Of a stretch of 64,000 nt of DNA, positions 1 through 8,507 are shown piece after piece. Below the pieces are notes generated by a model. The model was not told the DNA's origin and made no database searches. It worked only from the letters and a program-made list of their open reading frames with translations. This DNA is from Arthrobacter sp. CDRTa11. Its GTDB lineage: Bacteria; Actinomycetota; Actinomycetes; Actinomycetales; Micrococcaceae. Positions within the stretch are counted from its first letter, which is position 1. Every line of letters starts with the position of its first letter. A program made the position numbers and the translations under genes. Where the stretch lies: assembly GCF_026427775.1 (NCBI RefSeq), contig NZ_CP044532.1, positions 2,604,001 through 2,668,000 on the forward strand. Direction: 5' to 3'.

Positions 1-82
1 GAGGTTAAACTCCTCTGGCTCAGAAAAACAGACCATGGTAGCGGTCAAGCCCGGTCGCGGGATCGGCTGCTGTGAGGGTTTG

Positions 83-913
83 TTAATAGCGGACGTCGGC
101 CTGTACCGCGAAGTGGTCCGACGCGTACGTGCCGTGCGCCGGGCCGGTGCCAAGCAGCGCCGCGGAGAGCGGATGGCCGGCTCCGCCGCGCCGTGGTGTG
201 GCCGTGAAGATGTAGTCGATCCGGCGGTCCGGCCAGAGCAGTTGGGTGGCCCAGGGGTTGCTGTTGGACCAGGTAAAGCCTTGGCCACCTGGGCCGGCCA
301 CTTCCCATGCGTCGTAGAAGGCCATACCGGGGACGGGCGCCGCTGCCCGGCCCGTCATCATGCGCATTTCGTCACTGTCCGGATCGGCGTTGAAATCTCC
401 GCAGACGACCAGCGGGGTTCGATCGTCCTGGGACTCGTGCAGGTCGGTGAGCAAACCCCTCACTGCTTCCTGGCGTTGCTGGCTTTGATCGAGCCACCAG
501 GCGTCCATCACCACGCCACACACCTGGATCGGCCCGCGCGGCCCGGACAGTTTGGCGTGCTGCGCACGCAGGCCACCGAACGAAATGCTGGCTTGGGAGG
601 TGATGGGCCACCGCGACATCACCGCGACGCCGGACAGCGCGGAGGCGTCTTCCTGCGCCGGCACGCCGCTGAAGGCATAGTGCGGCAACCCGAGCGGGCC
701 GGCCAGCCTCGCGCACTGGCTGTCTTCGGCCCGTGCCCACGACTCGGCCAGAACTACGACGTCAGGGCGGGCGTTTGCCAAGGTGGTGATGATTGCGGCC
801 TCACGCTCCTGCCATGGACCGTACAGCCCCCAGACATTCCACGCGACAAACCGGGCCGTCGTCTCGATCAGCTCGCCGTAGAAGTGCGGAGGGATGTCCT
901 CGTCGCGGGTCAC
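83..913 (-). CDS. endonuclease/exonuclease/phosphatase family protein
   Basis: This 276-residue protein belongs to the EEP superfamily of metal-dependent phosphoesterases. Visible signatures are an N-terminal RFVAWNVWGL strand carrying the metal/Asn motif, the central GDFNADPDSDE loop, DRRIDYIFT, and the C-terminal SDHFAVQADV, which supplies the conserved Asp-His pair. There is no signal peptide, so it is probably cytoplasmic. The substrate (nucleic acid, phosphoinositide-like or other phosphodiester) cannot be told from the sequence. The first codon is GTG with no strong ribosome binding site, so the start could be slightly downstream. It lies 64 bases beyond the stop of the VWA protein on the same strand and could be its last cistron. 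Confidence 0.8.
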   Translation of the reverse strand: MTRDEDIPPHFYGELIETTARFVAWNVWGLYGPWQEREAAIITTLANARPDVVVLAESWARAEDSQCARLAGPLGLPHYAFSGVPAQEDASALSGVAVMSRWPITSQASISFGGLRAQHAKLSGPRGPIQVCGVVMDAWWLDQSQQRQEAVRGLLTDLHESQDDRTPLVVCGDFNADPDSDEMRMMTGRAAAPVPGMAFYDAWEVAGPGGQGFTWSNSNPWATQLLWPDRRIDYIFTATPRRGGAGHPLSAALLGTGPAHGTYASDHFAVQADVRY

Positions 914-977
914 TCATCCATAATGCCCAAGGGCAACCACTCAGTGCCAGCCCCTGATGGCGCATGTGAGTCACGGC

Positions 978-2846
978 CTAGAAACTGGTCACCAGCTCGC
1001 CGAGCACCTCTTCGAGCCTGTTCGGATCGGTGGCGTCGTAGTAGTGCGCCCCGCTGGCCTGGGCGATTTCCAGCAGCGTGGGGACGTCGGCGTCGGGCCC
1101 GTAAGCGAGCGTAAAGACCAGCACCGGCGTCGAGTGGTTCTGATGGCCCAACTGTTCGGAGAGCCCGCCCAGGTCTCCCGGGTGGGTTGTGTCGTTCTTG
1201 CCGTCGCTCAAAAGCACGATGGTGTTGATGAAGGTGTCTTTGTAGTCCTTGGCCTGTTCGCCGGTGAAGCGGCTCACCGCTTCGAAGAGAGGCGTGGCGT
1301 CCACGGCCTTGAGCTCGTTGAGCTTGGCGAGGAGGTCTTCCTTGTTGGTCTTGAATGGTGCCACCGGGCTGACAACGCCAGGCTGCAAGGGGCCGTCGCC
1401 CACATGGGAGAAAGCAGCCAGTCCAACCTCATCATCACCCGTGAAGTGATCCAGTGCCTTCCGGACGGCATCCTTGGCCCGCTGCAGCTTGGTCACGCCG
1501 GCTTCCTGCACCATGGACTCCGAGACATCCAGCAGGAACAGGGCCCTGGCCCGCTTGCGGACCTCAGGGAAACTGTCCTGCATGGCTACAAGCGCCCCCG
1601 CCTTGGGCAGTGGCAGCGGCTGCAGCGCCTCAGCGTACCGTCCGGTTCCCGCCACTGCGGCATCCAGCTTCCCCTGGACTGTCCGGTAGCCGGACGCCTT
1701 CACAACGTTTTGGCCCTGTTCCGTCACTGCGAACCTGAGGAAATCCTCGGCTGCCAGGCGCTGCTGGCTCCCCACCCAGTCCCCGTCAAGTATTACTGCC
1801 GGGTTGTCAGCCACATGCACGCCGTCGTTGGGATAGATGGCACGGAGGGGCTGCTTGGGTGGGGGAGCGGACTTCTTCGTGATTCCGTCCTCGCTGACCA
1901 CTCCCCGGTTGTAGTCCCAGACAGACTTTTCATCCACGATCACGGCGGAGAGGAATTCCGAGACGTTCCCGGCGTCGTCAGCCTCCCTGGCGTGCCACAG
2001 GAAATGCTCGGGGGTGGCCATGTAGTGGCTGGTACCCAATTCCACGGCGCGCACTTTCTCCTTAAGGGACGATGCTTCCAGGTCCATGGCGTCCACACCC
2101 CCAAGGCTGCCTCCGGCGGCACCGTAGGAAGCAGTAAGAGCCATCAGGCCCGCCGTCGAGACGAGCGGACTGGCCTTCCCGAACTTGAACTTCCCCCAGT
2201 CGGCATGGCCGAGACGCTCCCAGGCGTCCCGGTCCTCCGCCATCTTGAACACCTCAGACCACGACGGCGGTTTGCTGTCCCAGCCGAGGGCACCGGCCAT
2301 CGTCTCGGGCATGGCCACCACCACCGCACTCCGCCCCAGGCTGGTTCCCTCCTCAGGGACAGGGCTTCCGCCGGCACCTTCCCTTGCGATTCGTAACCAC
2401 GCGGAGGAGTCGGGCAGCCAGATGGCTGGCCTCTCGCCGGCCGGAACCCCCGGGAACTGAGCGGCAACCTTGCTGGCTGCGACCCCCGATTTTTCCTGGG
2501 TCACGGCCGGTGTCACGCATTTGCCGTCCACGCTGCGGGGCTTCGCCGTATACTCGGCCGCCATGGACCGTACCATCTCCGCATTCTCCAGCGAAGTGAA
2601 GATGTTCAGGGAAATGCAGGGAGAGGCCCCGGCAACGGCGGCGGGACTGTCCTGCGCCAAAGGCTCGCCGGCCGGAGGTACGTTGCCAGGCCCGGCTGAA
2701 GGCCCGCCCAGCCCCGGCCCCGGGGCAAAGAGGAGCGTTCGCAGTATGAATGCGCCGCCAACAATGAGGAGGGCAACGGTTGCCCCCGCAGTGATCCAGA
2801 CCCAGCGCGGATAGCTCGGGTCAATTGCTGCGCGTCGACGGCCCAT
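978..2846 (-). CDS. membrane-anchored substrate-binding and VWA domain protein
   Basis: The 622-residue protein starts with a basic stretch and one transmembrane helix at about residues 16-38, followed by a Pro/Gly-rich linker, so the bulk is extracellular. Residues about 75-400 resemble a periplasmic extracellular solute-binding domain. Residues about 435-620 form a von Willebrand factor A domain whose metal site is visible as LFLLDVSESM (DxSxS) and VLLSDGKND. This domain order is known in actinobacteria, where the function is unsettled; calcium- or magnesium-dependent adhesion or a sensor role is usually guessed. The ATG is preceded by AAGGAAA at good spacing. Nothing nearby suggests a matching ABC permease. 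Confidence 0.8.
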   Translation of the reverse strand: MGRRRAAIDPSYPRWVWITAGATVALLIVGGAFILRTLLFAPGPGLGGPSAGPGNVPPAGEPLAQDSPAAVAGASPCISLNIFTSLENAEMVRSMAAEYTAKPRSVDGKCVTPAVTQEKSGVAASKVAAQFPGVPAGERPAIWLPDSSAWLRIAREGAGGSPVPEEGTSLGRSAVVVAMPETMAGALGWDSKPPSWSEVFKMAEDRDAWERLGHADWGKFKFGKASPLVSTAGLMALTASYGAAGGSLGGVDAMDLEASSLKEKVRAVELGTSHYMATPEHFLWHAREADDAGNVSEFLSAVIVDEKSVWDYNRGVVSEDGITKKSAPPPKQPLRAIYPNDGVHVADNPAVILDGDWVGSQQRLAAEDFLRFAVTEQGQNVVKASGYRTVQGKLDAAVAGTGRYAEALQPLPLPKAGALVAMQDSFPEVRKRARALFLLDVSESMVQEAGVTKLQRAKDAVRKALDHFTGDDEVGLAAFSHVGDGPLQPGVVSPVAPFKTNKEDLLAKLNELKAVDATPLFEAVSRFTGEQAKDYKDTFINTIVLLSDGKNDTTHPGDLGGLSEQLGHQNHSTPVLVFTLAYGPDADVPTLLEIAQASGAHYYDATDPNRLEEVLGELVTSF

Positions 2847-3225
2847 GCTCGTTTCCTTTTGAAATCCGCCGGGTTTCCCCGGTGTGGATGTACATCATGA
2901 AACTTGCCCGCGGCAGCTGCACCGCGGGTGCGCCTAGCCCCCGCATCCGGATACGCACTTTGAGGATAACTCTGACGGTGCCCAGTGAGCATTCAAATTC
3001 ACATTTTTGTTGAACTTTTGTGGGTTTCTGATGCCTCCAAGATCATTGACTTTCTCAATAGTCTATTGCTTCATTGATTATGAGGGCCTCACCAACGGGA
3101 TGGGATCGCCCAACCGGTCTCCGCCGGTTACTGCATGCGCCGGTTACTGCATACGAGGGAGCAGTCTATGAGTTTGAACAGCAATGTTGCATACTGCCAC
3201 GCGCTGGTTGGACCGGGAGCCTGAA
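2847..3225. other. divergent intergenic region with promoter-like elements
   Basis: This gap separates the VWA gene from the acyl-CoA dehydrogenase. It is more A/T-rich than its surroundings. It holds TTGACT at 3046-3051, an odd-centred palindrome CAATAG-T-CTATTG at 3056-3068 that would lie in the promoter spacer, and a tandem 14-base repeat GCCGGTTACTGCAT at 3123-3136 and 3139-3152 (period 16). No convincing -10 hexamer at 17-18 bases was found. An 18-codon ORF begins at 3168. Confidence 0.55.
3168..3224 (+). CDS. possible 18-residue leader peptide upstream of acyl-CoA dehydrogenase
   Basis: A GGGAG ribosome binding site six bases before the ATG at 3168 precedes a short ORF reading MSLNSNVAYCHALVGPGA, whose TGA ends two bases before the ATG of the acyl-CoA dehydrogenase in another frame. 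Spacing suggests translational coupling. It contains one Cys but no run of regulatory codons. Whether it is translated is unknown; it could be an accidental ORF. Confidence 0.35.
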   Translation: MSLNSNVAYCHALVGPGA

Positions 3226-4503
3226 ATGAACAGCACCAGTACGACGGCGGGACCCGGTTTGGGTGCCGCACAACACGCGCCAGCGGGACCGGGGGCGTCC
3301 GAACGGCTGTATGAGATCTCGGATTTCTATGACGCTGAGGCTCTGCTCACCTCTGACGAACGCCAGGTTTTGGCGCGGCTCCGGAATTTCCTTGACGAAC
3401 AGGCCAAGCCGCTGCTGGCCGAGTACTGGGAGCGGGGGGAGTTCCCAGAGCAGCTGGCGCAGCCGTTGATCGATCTTGACATCATGGAGCCCGCGGACCT
3501 GACCGGCGCCGAAGGTGCAGAACGAACCCCGGTGCGGGGGATGTACCATGGCTTCCGGGTCTTTGAGCTTGCCCGAACGGACGCTTCGTTGGCCACTTGG
3601 TACACCGCGCAGGCCGGACTCTTCCGGACCGCCATCCGCGTTGGTGCCACTGAGGCGCAGCAGCGCGAGTGGATGCCCAAGGTCATCGACTTCTCCCTCA
3701 AGGGCGTCTTCGCCCTGACCGAACCTGAGCACGGTTCGGACATCGCCGGAGGACTCGCCACCACCGCGCGTTTCGAGGCAGACGCCGACGGCGGAAGCTG
3801 GGTCATTGACGGCGCCAAGCGCTGGATCGGTGGTGCGTCCACCGCCGACGTGCTCGCGGTGTTCGCCCGCGACGTCGCAGATGGCCAGGTCAAGGCCTTC
3901 CTCGTCGACCGGACCGCGCCAGGCGTGACCTTGGAGAAGATCTACCGTAAGACCGCGCTGCGATTGATGCAGAACGCACACATCACCCTGGATGGTGTTC
4001 GGGTTCCGGAGTCCATGCGGCTGCAGAACGTGAACTCGTTCAAGGACGTCGCCGCGATGTTGAGGGCGATGCGTTCAGATGTTGCCTGGATCGCGACCGG
4101 AATGCAGGCCGGCGCGTTCGAGGCCGCCCTGGCCTACGTCAAGGAACGCCGCCAGTTCGGCAGGCCCATAGGTTCCTTCCAACTGGTCCAGGAGAAACTG
4201 GCCCGGATGGCAGGAAACATCACCGCCAGCCTGTCTTTGGTGGTCCGCCTGACGGAGCAGCAGGCCAGGAGCATCTACCGGGACCAGGACTCTGCCCTGG
4301 CCAAGATGCAAACCAGCTTGCTGATGCGCGAAACCGTGGCGCTGGCCCGTGAAGTGGTGGGCGGCAACGGCATTACCCTGGACACCGACGTAGCCCGCTT
4401 CCACGCTGACGCCGAGGCCGTCTACTCCTACGAGGGCACCCACGAAATCAATGCACTCATCATCGGCCGCGCCCTGACGGGCGAGAGTGCCTTTACCCGT
4501 TGA
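3226..4503 (+). CDS. acyl-CoA dehydrogenase family protein
   Basis: This is a 425-residue flavoprotein of the acyl-CoA dehydrogenase fold, predicted to oxidise an acyl-CoA at C2-C3 with electrons passing to ETF. Seen are the helical N-terminal domain, the FAD/substrate segment FALTEPEHGSDIAGG, the beta domain around DGAKRWIGGAS, the FGRPIGSFQLVQ helix, and the C-terminal YEGTHEINALIIGR, where the Glu after Tyr is the catalytic base used by glutaryl-CoA dehydrogenase and related enzymes. I chose the ATG at 3226 because GGGAG precedes it and the upstream ATG at 3184 has no ribosome binding site. It stands alone; no ETF or ligase is adjacent, so the substrate is unknown. Confidence 0.85.
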   Translation: MNSTSTTAGPGLGAAQHAPAGPGASERLYEISDFYDAEALLTSDERQVLARLRNFLDEQAKPLLAEYWERGEFPEQLAQPLIDLDIMEPADLTGAEGAERTPVRGMYHGFRVFELARTDASLATWYTAQAGLFRTAIRVGATEAQQREWMPKVIDFSLKGVFALTEPEHGSDIAGGLATTARFEADADGGSWVIDGAKRWIGGASTADVLAVFARDVADGQVKAFLVDRTAPGVTLEKIYRKTALRLMQNAHITLDGVRVPESMRLQNVNSFKDVAAMLRAMRSDVAWIATGMQAGAFEAALAYVKERRQFGRPIGSFQLVQEKLARMAGNITASLSLVVRLTEQQARSIYRDQDSALAKMQTSLLMRETVALAREVVGGNGITLDTDVARFHADAEAVYSYEGTHEINALIIGRALTGESAFTR

Positions 4504-4558
4504 ACCACATCCCTTCCGGAGGCAAAATAAAAATCACGACCGGGGCTATCGTAGATTG

Positions 4559-4587
4559 TTGACAATTGGTACGCTGGGCACATGCAG
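4559..4587 (+). promoter_or_regulatory. candidate promoter/operator upstream of small ORF
   Basis: TTGACA at 4559-4564 lies inside ATTGTTGACAATT, with TTGT and ACAA half-sites around two bases, reminiscent of FCD-type GntR operators. The -10 at 17 bases is poor, so only the -35 and dyad are supported. Confidence 0.35.
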
Positions 4588-4630
4588 TACCAAGCCGGAA
4601 CCCGCCGGCCCTCTCAGTGAAGGAATTGTC

Positions 4631-4870
4631 ATGAAGAAACGTCGCCCGGCCACTTCGACTCTCCTGCTCGATGAAGCCACACGCACTGGTCACCACTGCC
4701 CGAGCACCGGATGGTGGTCAGCCGCTGGGGATCCGAGTGACGCGAGGTTCATCATCAGGGGAGAGGTAATGCCTGCCTTGAGCGGCACCCCTGCGCTCTG
4801 GACATTGAGGGCGGCAGTCAGCGGGCTCCACGGCCTGGGACTCGGATCCGCGTTGCAGCCAAGTTCATAG
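4631..4870 (+). CDS. small hypothetical protein (79 aa)
   Basis: The ATG at 4631 has GAAGGA seven bases upstream. The product has a basic start followed by TGHHCPSTGWWSA, a segment RFIIRGEVMPAL and SGTPALWTLR. From memory this layout (Cys-Pro, Gly-Trp-Trp, then a Met-Pro turn) resembles small unassigned bacterial proteins with a TGxxCPxSGWW pattern, but I cannot name a family. The upstream TTGACA-containing dyad supports expression. The last 20 residues are low in character and may be poorly conserved. It converges on the minus-strand small gene at 4898-5122. Confidence 0.5.
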   Translation: MKKRRPATSTLLLDEATRTGHHCPSTGWWSAAGDPSDARFIIRGEVMPALSGTPALWTLRAAVSGLHGLGLGSALQPSS

Positions 4871-4897
4871 ACACAGGCCGATCCGTGCCGTACGTCC

Positions 4898-5122
4898 TTA
4901 GTGCAGGATGGCGCCAATCTCAGCCCGCACCAGCCGCTCGGCAATGACGCCAAGGTCCAGGTTCAGGACGGCTTTGAGAGCGCGTGCCATGTCAGGGGCT
5001 GCGGCGAGGAATTCAGCCAGCCCCGGATCGGATTCCAGCCCCCGACCAAGCTTTTCCTTCAGGTCGTTCGCGGTCCAGTGGCTGTCGGAATGCTGACTGG
5101 TGAGTAGCGCCTTGCTGTTCAT
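4898..5122 (-). CDS. small hypothetical protein (74 aa)
   Basis: The start at 5122 is preceded by AAGGACAGG at good spacing, better than the longer frame opening at 5170. The product is acidic-amphipathic and mostly helical by appearance, ending VIAERLVRAEIGAILH. No motif, signal peptide or membrane segment is visible and no family is recognised. It lies just downstream of the 5' side of nothing obvious: the next gene, moaA, ends at 5253 on the same strand, so it could be the distal cistron of moaA after a 130-base gap. Confidence 0.5.
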   Translation of the reverse strand: MNSKALLTSQHSDSHWTANDLKEKLGRGLESDPGLAEFLAAAPDMARALKAVLNLDLGVIAERLVRAEIGAILH

Positions 5123-5252
5123 GATCCTGTCCTTCGCTTGGCCCTGTGCATTGGCTTTGCTACATGCCACATTGCCGGGCCGGGATCAAGAATCGGACAG
5201 GCCACGGGCCAGATTTAAGCAGGATTTGCCTAAGTTCTGCTTAAGGCCTCGC

Positions 5253-6377
5253 TTAGCCTCCGATAGCACTCATGCTGCGGTCTGATTGGACGAAGTCGTC
5301 CGCTTCCAATCCCGCGTGGTCCATCCCATGGGCCTTGGGCTTGGCCCACATGGCCTCCTGCCAGCGGCTGATGAGCTGGTCGTCGTCGGCCTCGGAGCGA
5401 AGCAGCCCCAACAGGTCGAATTCCTGGCGCGAGAACAAACAGCTCATGATCTTTCCGTCGGCGGTGATGCGCGTCCGGCGGCAGTCACCGCAAAACGGTT
5501 CGGTGACGGAGGCAATGATGCCTACGGTGCCAAGGACGGCGCCGCTGGGCTGGCCCGTCGCCGATTCGCGCCGCTGGACCTGGAACCGTTCGGCGGGGGC
5601 GCCGCTACGCTCCCTGGGATCCGGGTACAGCACAAAGTCGTCGGCGAGGAGGTCCCGGATCTCGGACGCGCTGATCATGTCCCGGCGGGTCCAGCCATGG
5701 TCCGCGTCGAGCGGCATCTGTTCGATAAAGCGCAATTCGTAGCCGCGCTCCAGCGCCCACGCCAACAATCTGGGGGATTCGGTGTCATTGATCCCGCGCA
5801 TGAGCACTGCATTGAGTTTGATGGGTCCAAGACCAGCAGCATCGGCAGCCTCAACCCCAGCCAGGACCTGGTCCAGGAACGGGCGGCGGGTCAGCTGCGC
5901 GAAGGTCTCCGCATGCAGGGAGTCAAGCGATACGTTGATGCGTGTCAGGCCCGCCCGTTTGAGTTGGCCGGCCTTCTTGTCCAACCCCACTGCATTGGTT
6001 GTCATGGAGATGGGCAGGTCCGGATGGTGTTGGCGAAGGGTCCTGATGATATCCACCAGGTCAGCACGGACCAGTGGTTCGCCGCCGGTCAGCCGCAGCT
6101 CCCGGACTCCCAGGCGGTTCACTCCCAGACCGACGATCCGCACGATCTCCTCGGCCGTCATCACAGCCTGCTTCGACAGCCATTGAAGGCCCTCGGCGGG
6201 CATGCAGTAGGTGCAGCGCAGGTTGCATTTGTCGGTCAGCGACAGGCGCATGTCGGTGGCCTGCCTCCCGAAGCGATCCAGGAGCCCCGCAGGTAGTCCC
6301 ATCAGGCGCGGTTCGGCCGCGGACCCCTGACTGTTGTTGTCCTGGCGCAGTACCGGGATGCCCAGCTGAACCGCCAT
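5253..6377 (-). CDS. moaA: GTP 3',8-cyclase (molybdenum cofactor biosynthesis)
   Basis: MoaA is the radical SAM enzyme that, with MoaC, turns GTP into cyclic pyranopterin monophosphate, the first step of molybdopterin synthesis. The 374-residue product has the N-terminal radical SAM motif DKCNLRCTYC with Cys at about 51, 55 and 58, the SAM-binding GGEPL, and the C-terminal second cluster motif FCGDCRRTR followed by a third Cys in IMSCLF. It ends in Gly-Gly, the C-terminal tail known to be needed for MoaA function. The ATG at 6377 was chosen for AAAGG eight bases upstream; ATG 6383 is too close. The cofactor may serve a formate dehydrogenase, since fdhD and moeA are nearby. Confidence 0.95.
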   Translation of the reverse strand: MAVQLGIPVLRQDNNSQGSAAEPRLMGLPAGLLDRFGRQATDMRLSLTDKCNLRCTYCMPAEGLQWLSKQAVMTAEEIVRIVGLGVNRLGVRELRLTGGEPLVRADLVDIIRTLRQHHPDLPISMTTNAVGLDKKAGQLKRAGLTRINVSLDSLHAETFAQLTRRPFLDQVLAGVEAADAAGLGPIKLNAVLMRGINDTESPRLLAWALERGYELRFIEQMPLDADHGWTRRDMISASEIRDLLADDFVLYPDPRERSGAPAERFQVQRRESATGQPSGAVLGTVGIIASVTEPFCGDCRRTRITADGKIMSCLFSRQEFDLLGLLRSEADDDQLISRWQEAMWAKPKAHGMDHAGLEADDFVQSDRSMSAIGG

Positions 6378-6415
6378 GTACATAACCTTTGCTGTTGCTT
6401 TTTCGGGGGAGTGGG

Positions 6416-6462
6416 TGCGCCCCGGTGGCACGGGCCTGGAAGGCCCGTGCCACCGGGGCGCA
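6416..6462 (-). terminator. perfect 21-bp hairpin downstream of BCCT transporter
   Basis: Arms 6416-6436 and 6442-6462 are perfect reverse complements with a five-base loop (TGGAA on the plus strand). It lies 24 bases after the BCCT stop and before the moaA start on the same strand. There is no T run, as is common for actinobacterial terminators. Confidence 0.65.
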
Positions 6463-6485
6463 AGGTGCTACTGACGGGTGGACAG

Positions 6486-8468
6486 CTAGTTACTGTCCCG
6501 GTCCGCATGCTTGGCACCGACGGTCGGAACGCTTCCGGTGGGAGTCCCGCCAATGCAGTCCGATTCCGAGCACTTTTCCGCGCACTCGTGCCTTGTTACG
6601 AGGTCGAACTGGACAAGGCCGTGTTGCTCCACGCCGGTACGGATTGCACGTTCCATGACGTTGGTGGCCAGACGCTGCCGCAGTGCCAGCGGGTCGCGGC
6701 GGAGGTCCTTGACGAGGGCGAAGCAGAGCAGCAGCATCACGATCACGAACGGAAGGGCAGCGACGATGGTGATGCGTTGGAGCCCGGACAGGGCTTCGGA
6801 GGGTACGTCTCCGCCCGCCAAGAGCATAACGGCGGCTACGGCCCCGGTGAGGGTGCCCCAGAAGATGACCACTCCCCGGCGGGGTTCCTCGGCGCCATTG
6901 GAGCTGAGTGATCCCATCACGATGGAGGCCGCGTCTGCGCCGGTGATAAAGAAGATTCCCACCAGGACCATCGCCAGGACGATGACTGCGCCGACTGCCC
7001 AGGCGGGCATTCCCAGGTTCTTGACCAGATCGAAAAGGGCTCCGTCGAAGCTAACGGTCGGGGCGCCGTCGACCATGGTTACCAGGCCGGGGGTGCCAGC
7101 CTTGTCGGCTTCCTGCTGCACATGGAAGGCGGTGCCGCCGAAGATGCCGAACCAGATCACACTGACGACGCTGGGCACCAGCAGTACGCCGGTGACAAAC
7201 TGGCGGATGGTGCGTCCGCGGCTGATGCGGGCAATGAACATGCCCACGAAGGGCGTCCAGGACACCCACCAGGCCCAGTAGAAGATGGTCCAGCCAGACA
7301 TCCAGCTGCGCAGCGCCTCGTCGCCGACTGCTTCGGTGCGGGAAGACATTTCCGCCAGGTCCCTGGCGTAGTCGCCAACAGCTGCGGGGATCAGGTTGAG
7401 AATGAACAGGGTGGGTCCTGCAACGAAGACGATCAGGGCCAGGACCACGGCCAGGACCATGTTGATGTTGGAGAGCCACTGGATTCCGCGGCTGATGCCG
7501 GAAACTGCGGAGGCGACGAAACAGGTTGTCAGGACGGCCACGATGGCCACGAGCACCGGGGTGCCGATTTCTCCCATCCAGCCGTTGGACGTCATGCCGC
7601 TGCCGATTTGCAGGGCGCCAAGGCCCAGCGATGCCGCTGTGCCGAAAAGCGTCGCGAAAATGGCAAGGATGTTGATAAATTTGCCGACCGGACCTTCAAC
7701 TACGCGGATGCCAAACAGGGAGGTAAACGCGGCGGAGATCAGCTGTTTGCGGCCCAAGCGGTAGGTTCCGTAGGCCATGGCGATGCCCACCACGGCGTAC
7801 ATGGCCCAGGGGTGCAGCGTCCAGTGGAAGATTGAGGTGGCCATGGCGGTCTGGATGGCAGCCGGAGTGCTGCCGTCAACTGTTCCCGGCGGCGGCGAAA
7901 TGTAGTGGTAGAGCGGTTCGGCAACGCCGTAGAACATAAGCCCGATGCCCATGCCTGCAGCGAACATCATCGCCACCCAGGAGATGGTGCGGAATTCAGG
8001 CTTCTCGCCGTCCTTGCCCAGCGGGATGTTGCCGAACTTGCCCAGGGCAAGCCACAGGACGAACACCACGAACAGGGACGCCAGGACCATAAACAGCCAT
8101 CCTGTGTATTCCATCACCCAGTTCAGGGCACCGGTCGAGGACGCGGAGAGGCTGTCCCGGCCGACGAATCCCCAAATCACGAAGGCAACGGCGATGACTC
8201 CCGTGATCCCGAAGGTGACCTTATCGAGGGTCAGTTTGGTATTCCGGCGTGCCGAAACGGCGTGCTCGGTTTTGGCGGAGCGCAGCTCTTCGAGGATCTG
8301 GTCGTATTCTTCTGAATCCGGCAAAGTGCTGGCAGCTCCGTCCGCAGGAATGAGGAGAACTGCTTCGACCCCATCGTCTGAAGCCAGCTCCCCGATTCTT
8401 TGGCTCTCCGCATTGCTTTCGCTGACGGGAGGTTTCTTGGGGGGTTTGATGTCACTGTTTATAGCCAT
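6486..8468 (-). CDS. BCCT family glycine betaine/choline/carnitine transporter
   Basis: This 660-residue protein is a secondary transporter of the betaine-choline-carnitine family, most likely importing glycine betaine or a related trimethylammonium compound with sodium or protons. A hydrophilic N-terminal tail of about 90 residues precedes twelve hydrophobic segments. Diagnostic motifs are GMGIGLMFYGVAEPLYHY (the glycine-rich TM helix near the binding site) and WAWWVSWTPFVGMFIARISRGRT, with the Trp box and the conserved Arg-Gly-Arg. The C-terminal tail contains HECAEKCSESDC, a Cys-rich patch of unknown use. AAAGGAC precedes the ATG. It follows a broken Rieske ferredoxin and an IclR regulator, and lies 4 kb from the formaldehyde and sarcosine genes, fitting betaine catabolism. 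Confidence 0.93.
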   Translation of the reverse strand: MAINSDIKPPKKPPVSESNAESQRIGELASDDGVEAVLLIPADGAASTLPDSEEYDQILEELRSAKTEHAVSARRNTKLTLDKVTFGITGVIAVAFVIWGFVGRDSLSASSTGALNWVMEYTGWLFMVLASLFVVFVLWLALGKFGNIPLGKDGEKPEFRTISWVAMMFAAGMGIGLMFYGVAEPLYHYISPPPGTVDGSTPAAIQTAMATSIFHWTLHPWAMYAVVGIAMAYGTYRLGRKQLISAAFTSLFGIRVVEGPVGKFINILAIFATLFGTAASLGLGALQIGSGMTSNGWMGEIGTPVLVAIVAVLTTCFVASAVSGISRGIQWLSNINMVLAVVLALIVFVAGPTLFILNLIPAAVGDYARDLAEMSSRTEAVGDEALRSWMSGWTIFYWAWWVSWTPFVGMFIARISRGRTIRQFVTGVLLVPSVVSVIWFGIFGGTAFHVQQEADKAGTPGLVTMVDGAPTVSFDGALFDLVKNLGMPAWAVGAVIVLAMVLVGIFFITGADAASIVMGSLSSNGAEEPRRGVVIFWGTLTGAVAAVMLLAGGDVPSEALSGLQRITIVAALPFVIVMLLLCFALVKDLRRDPLALRQRLATNVMERAIRTGVEQHGLVQFDLVTRHECAEKCSESDCIGGTPTGSVPTVGAKHADRDSN

Positions 8469-8507
8469 GATTTCGTCCTTTGCTTGGGAGTCATGGACTG
8501 CGTGTTT

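Noticed and set aside
1..82. Possible end of an RNA gene at the left edge
   Set aside because: No tRNA-like cloverleaf or conserved loop could be found in the 82 bases.
35..1114. Long plus-strand frame of 359 codons over the phosphoesterase gene
   Set aside because: It is the antisense of a protein with clear EEP motifs, and its translation is Arg/Gly/His-rich without any domain.
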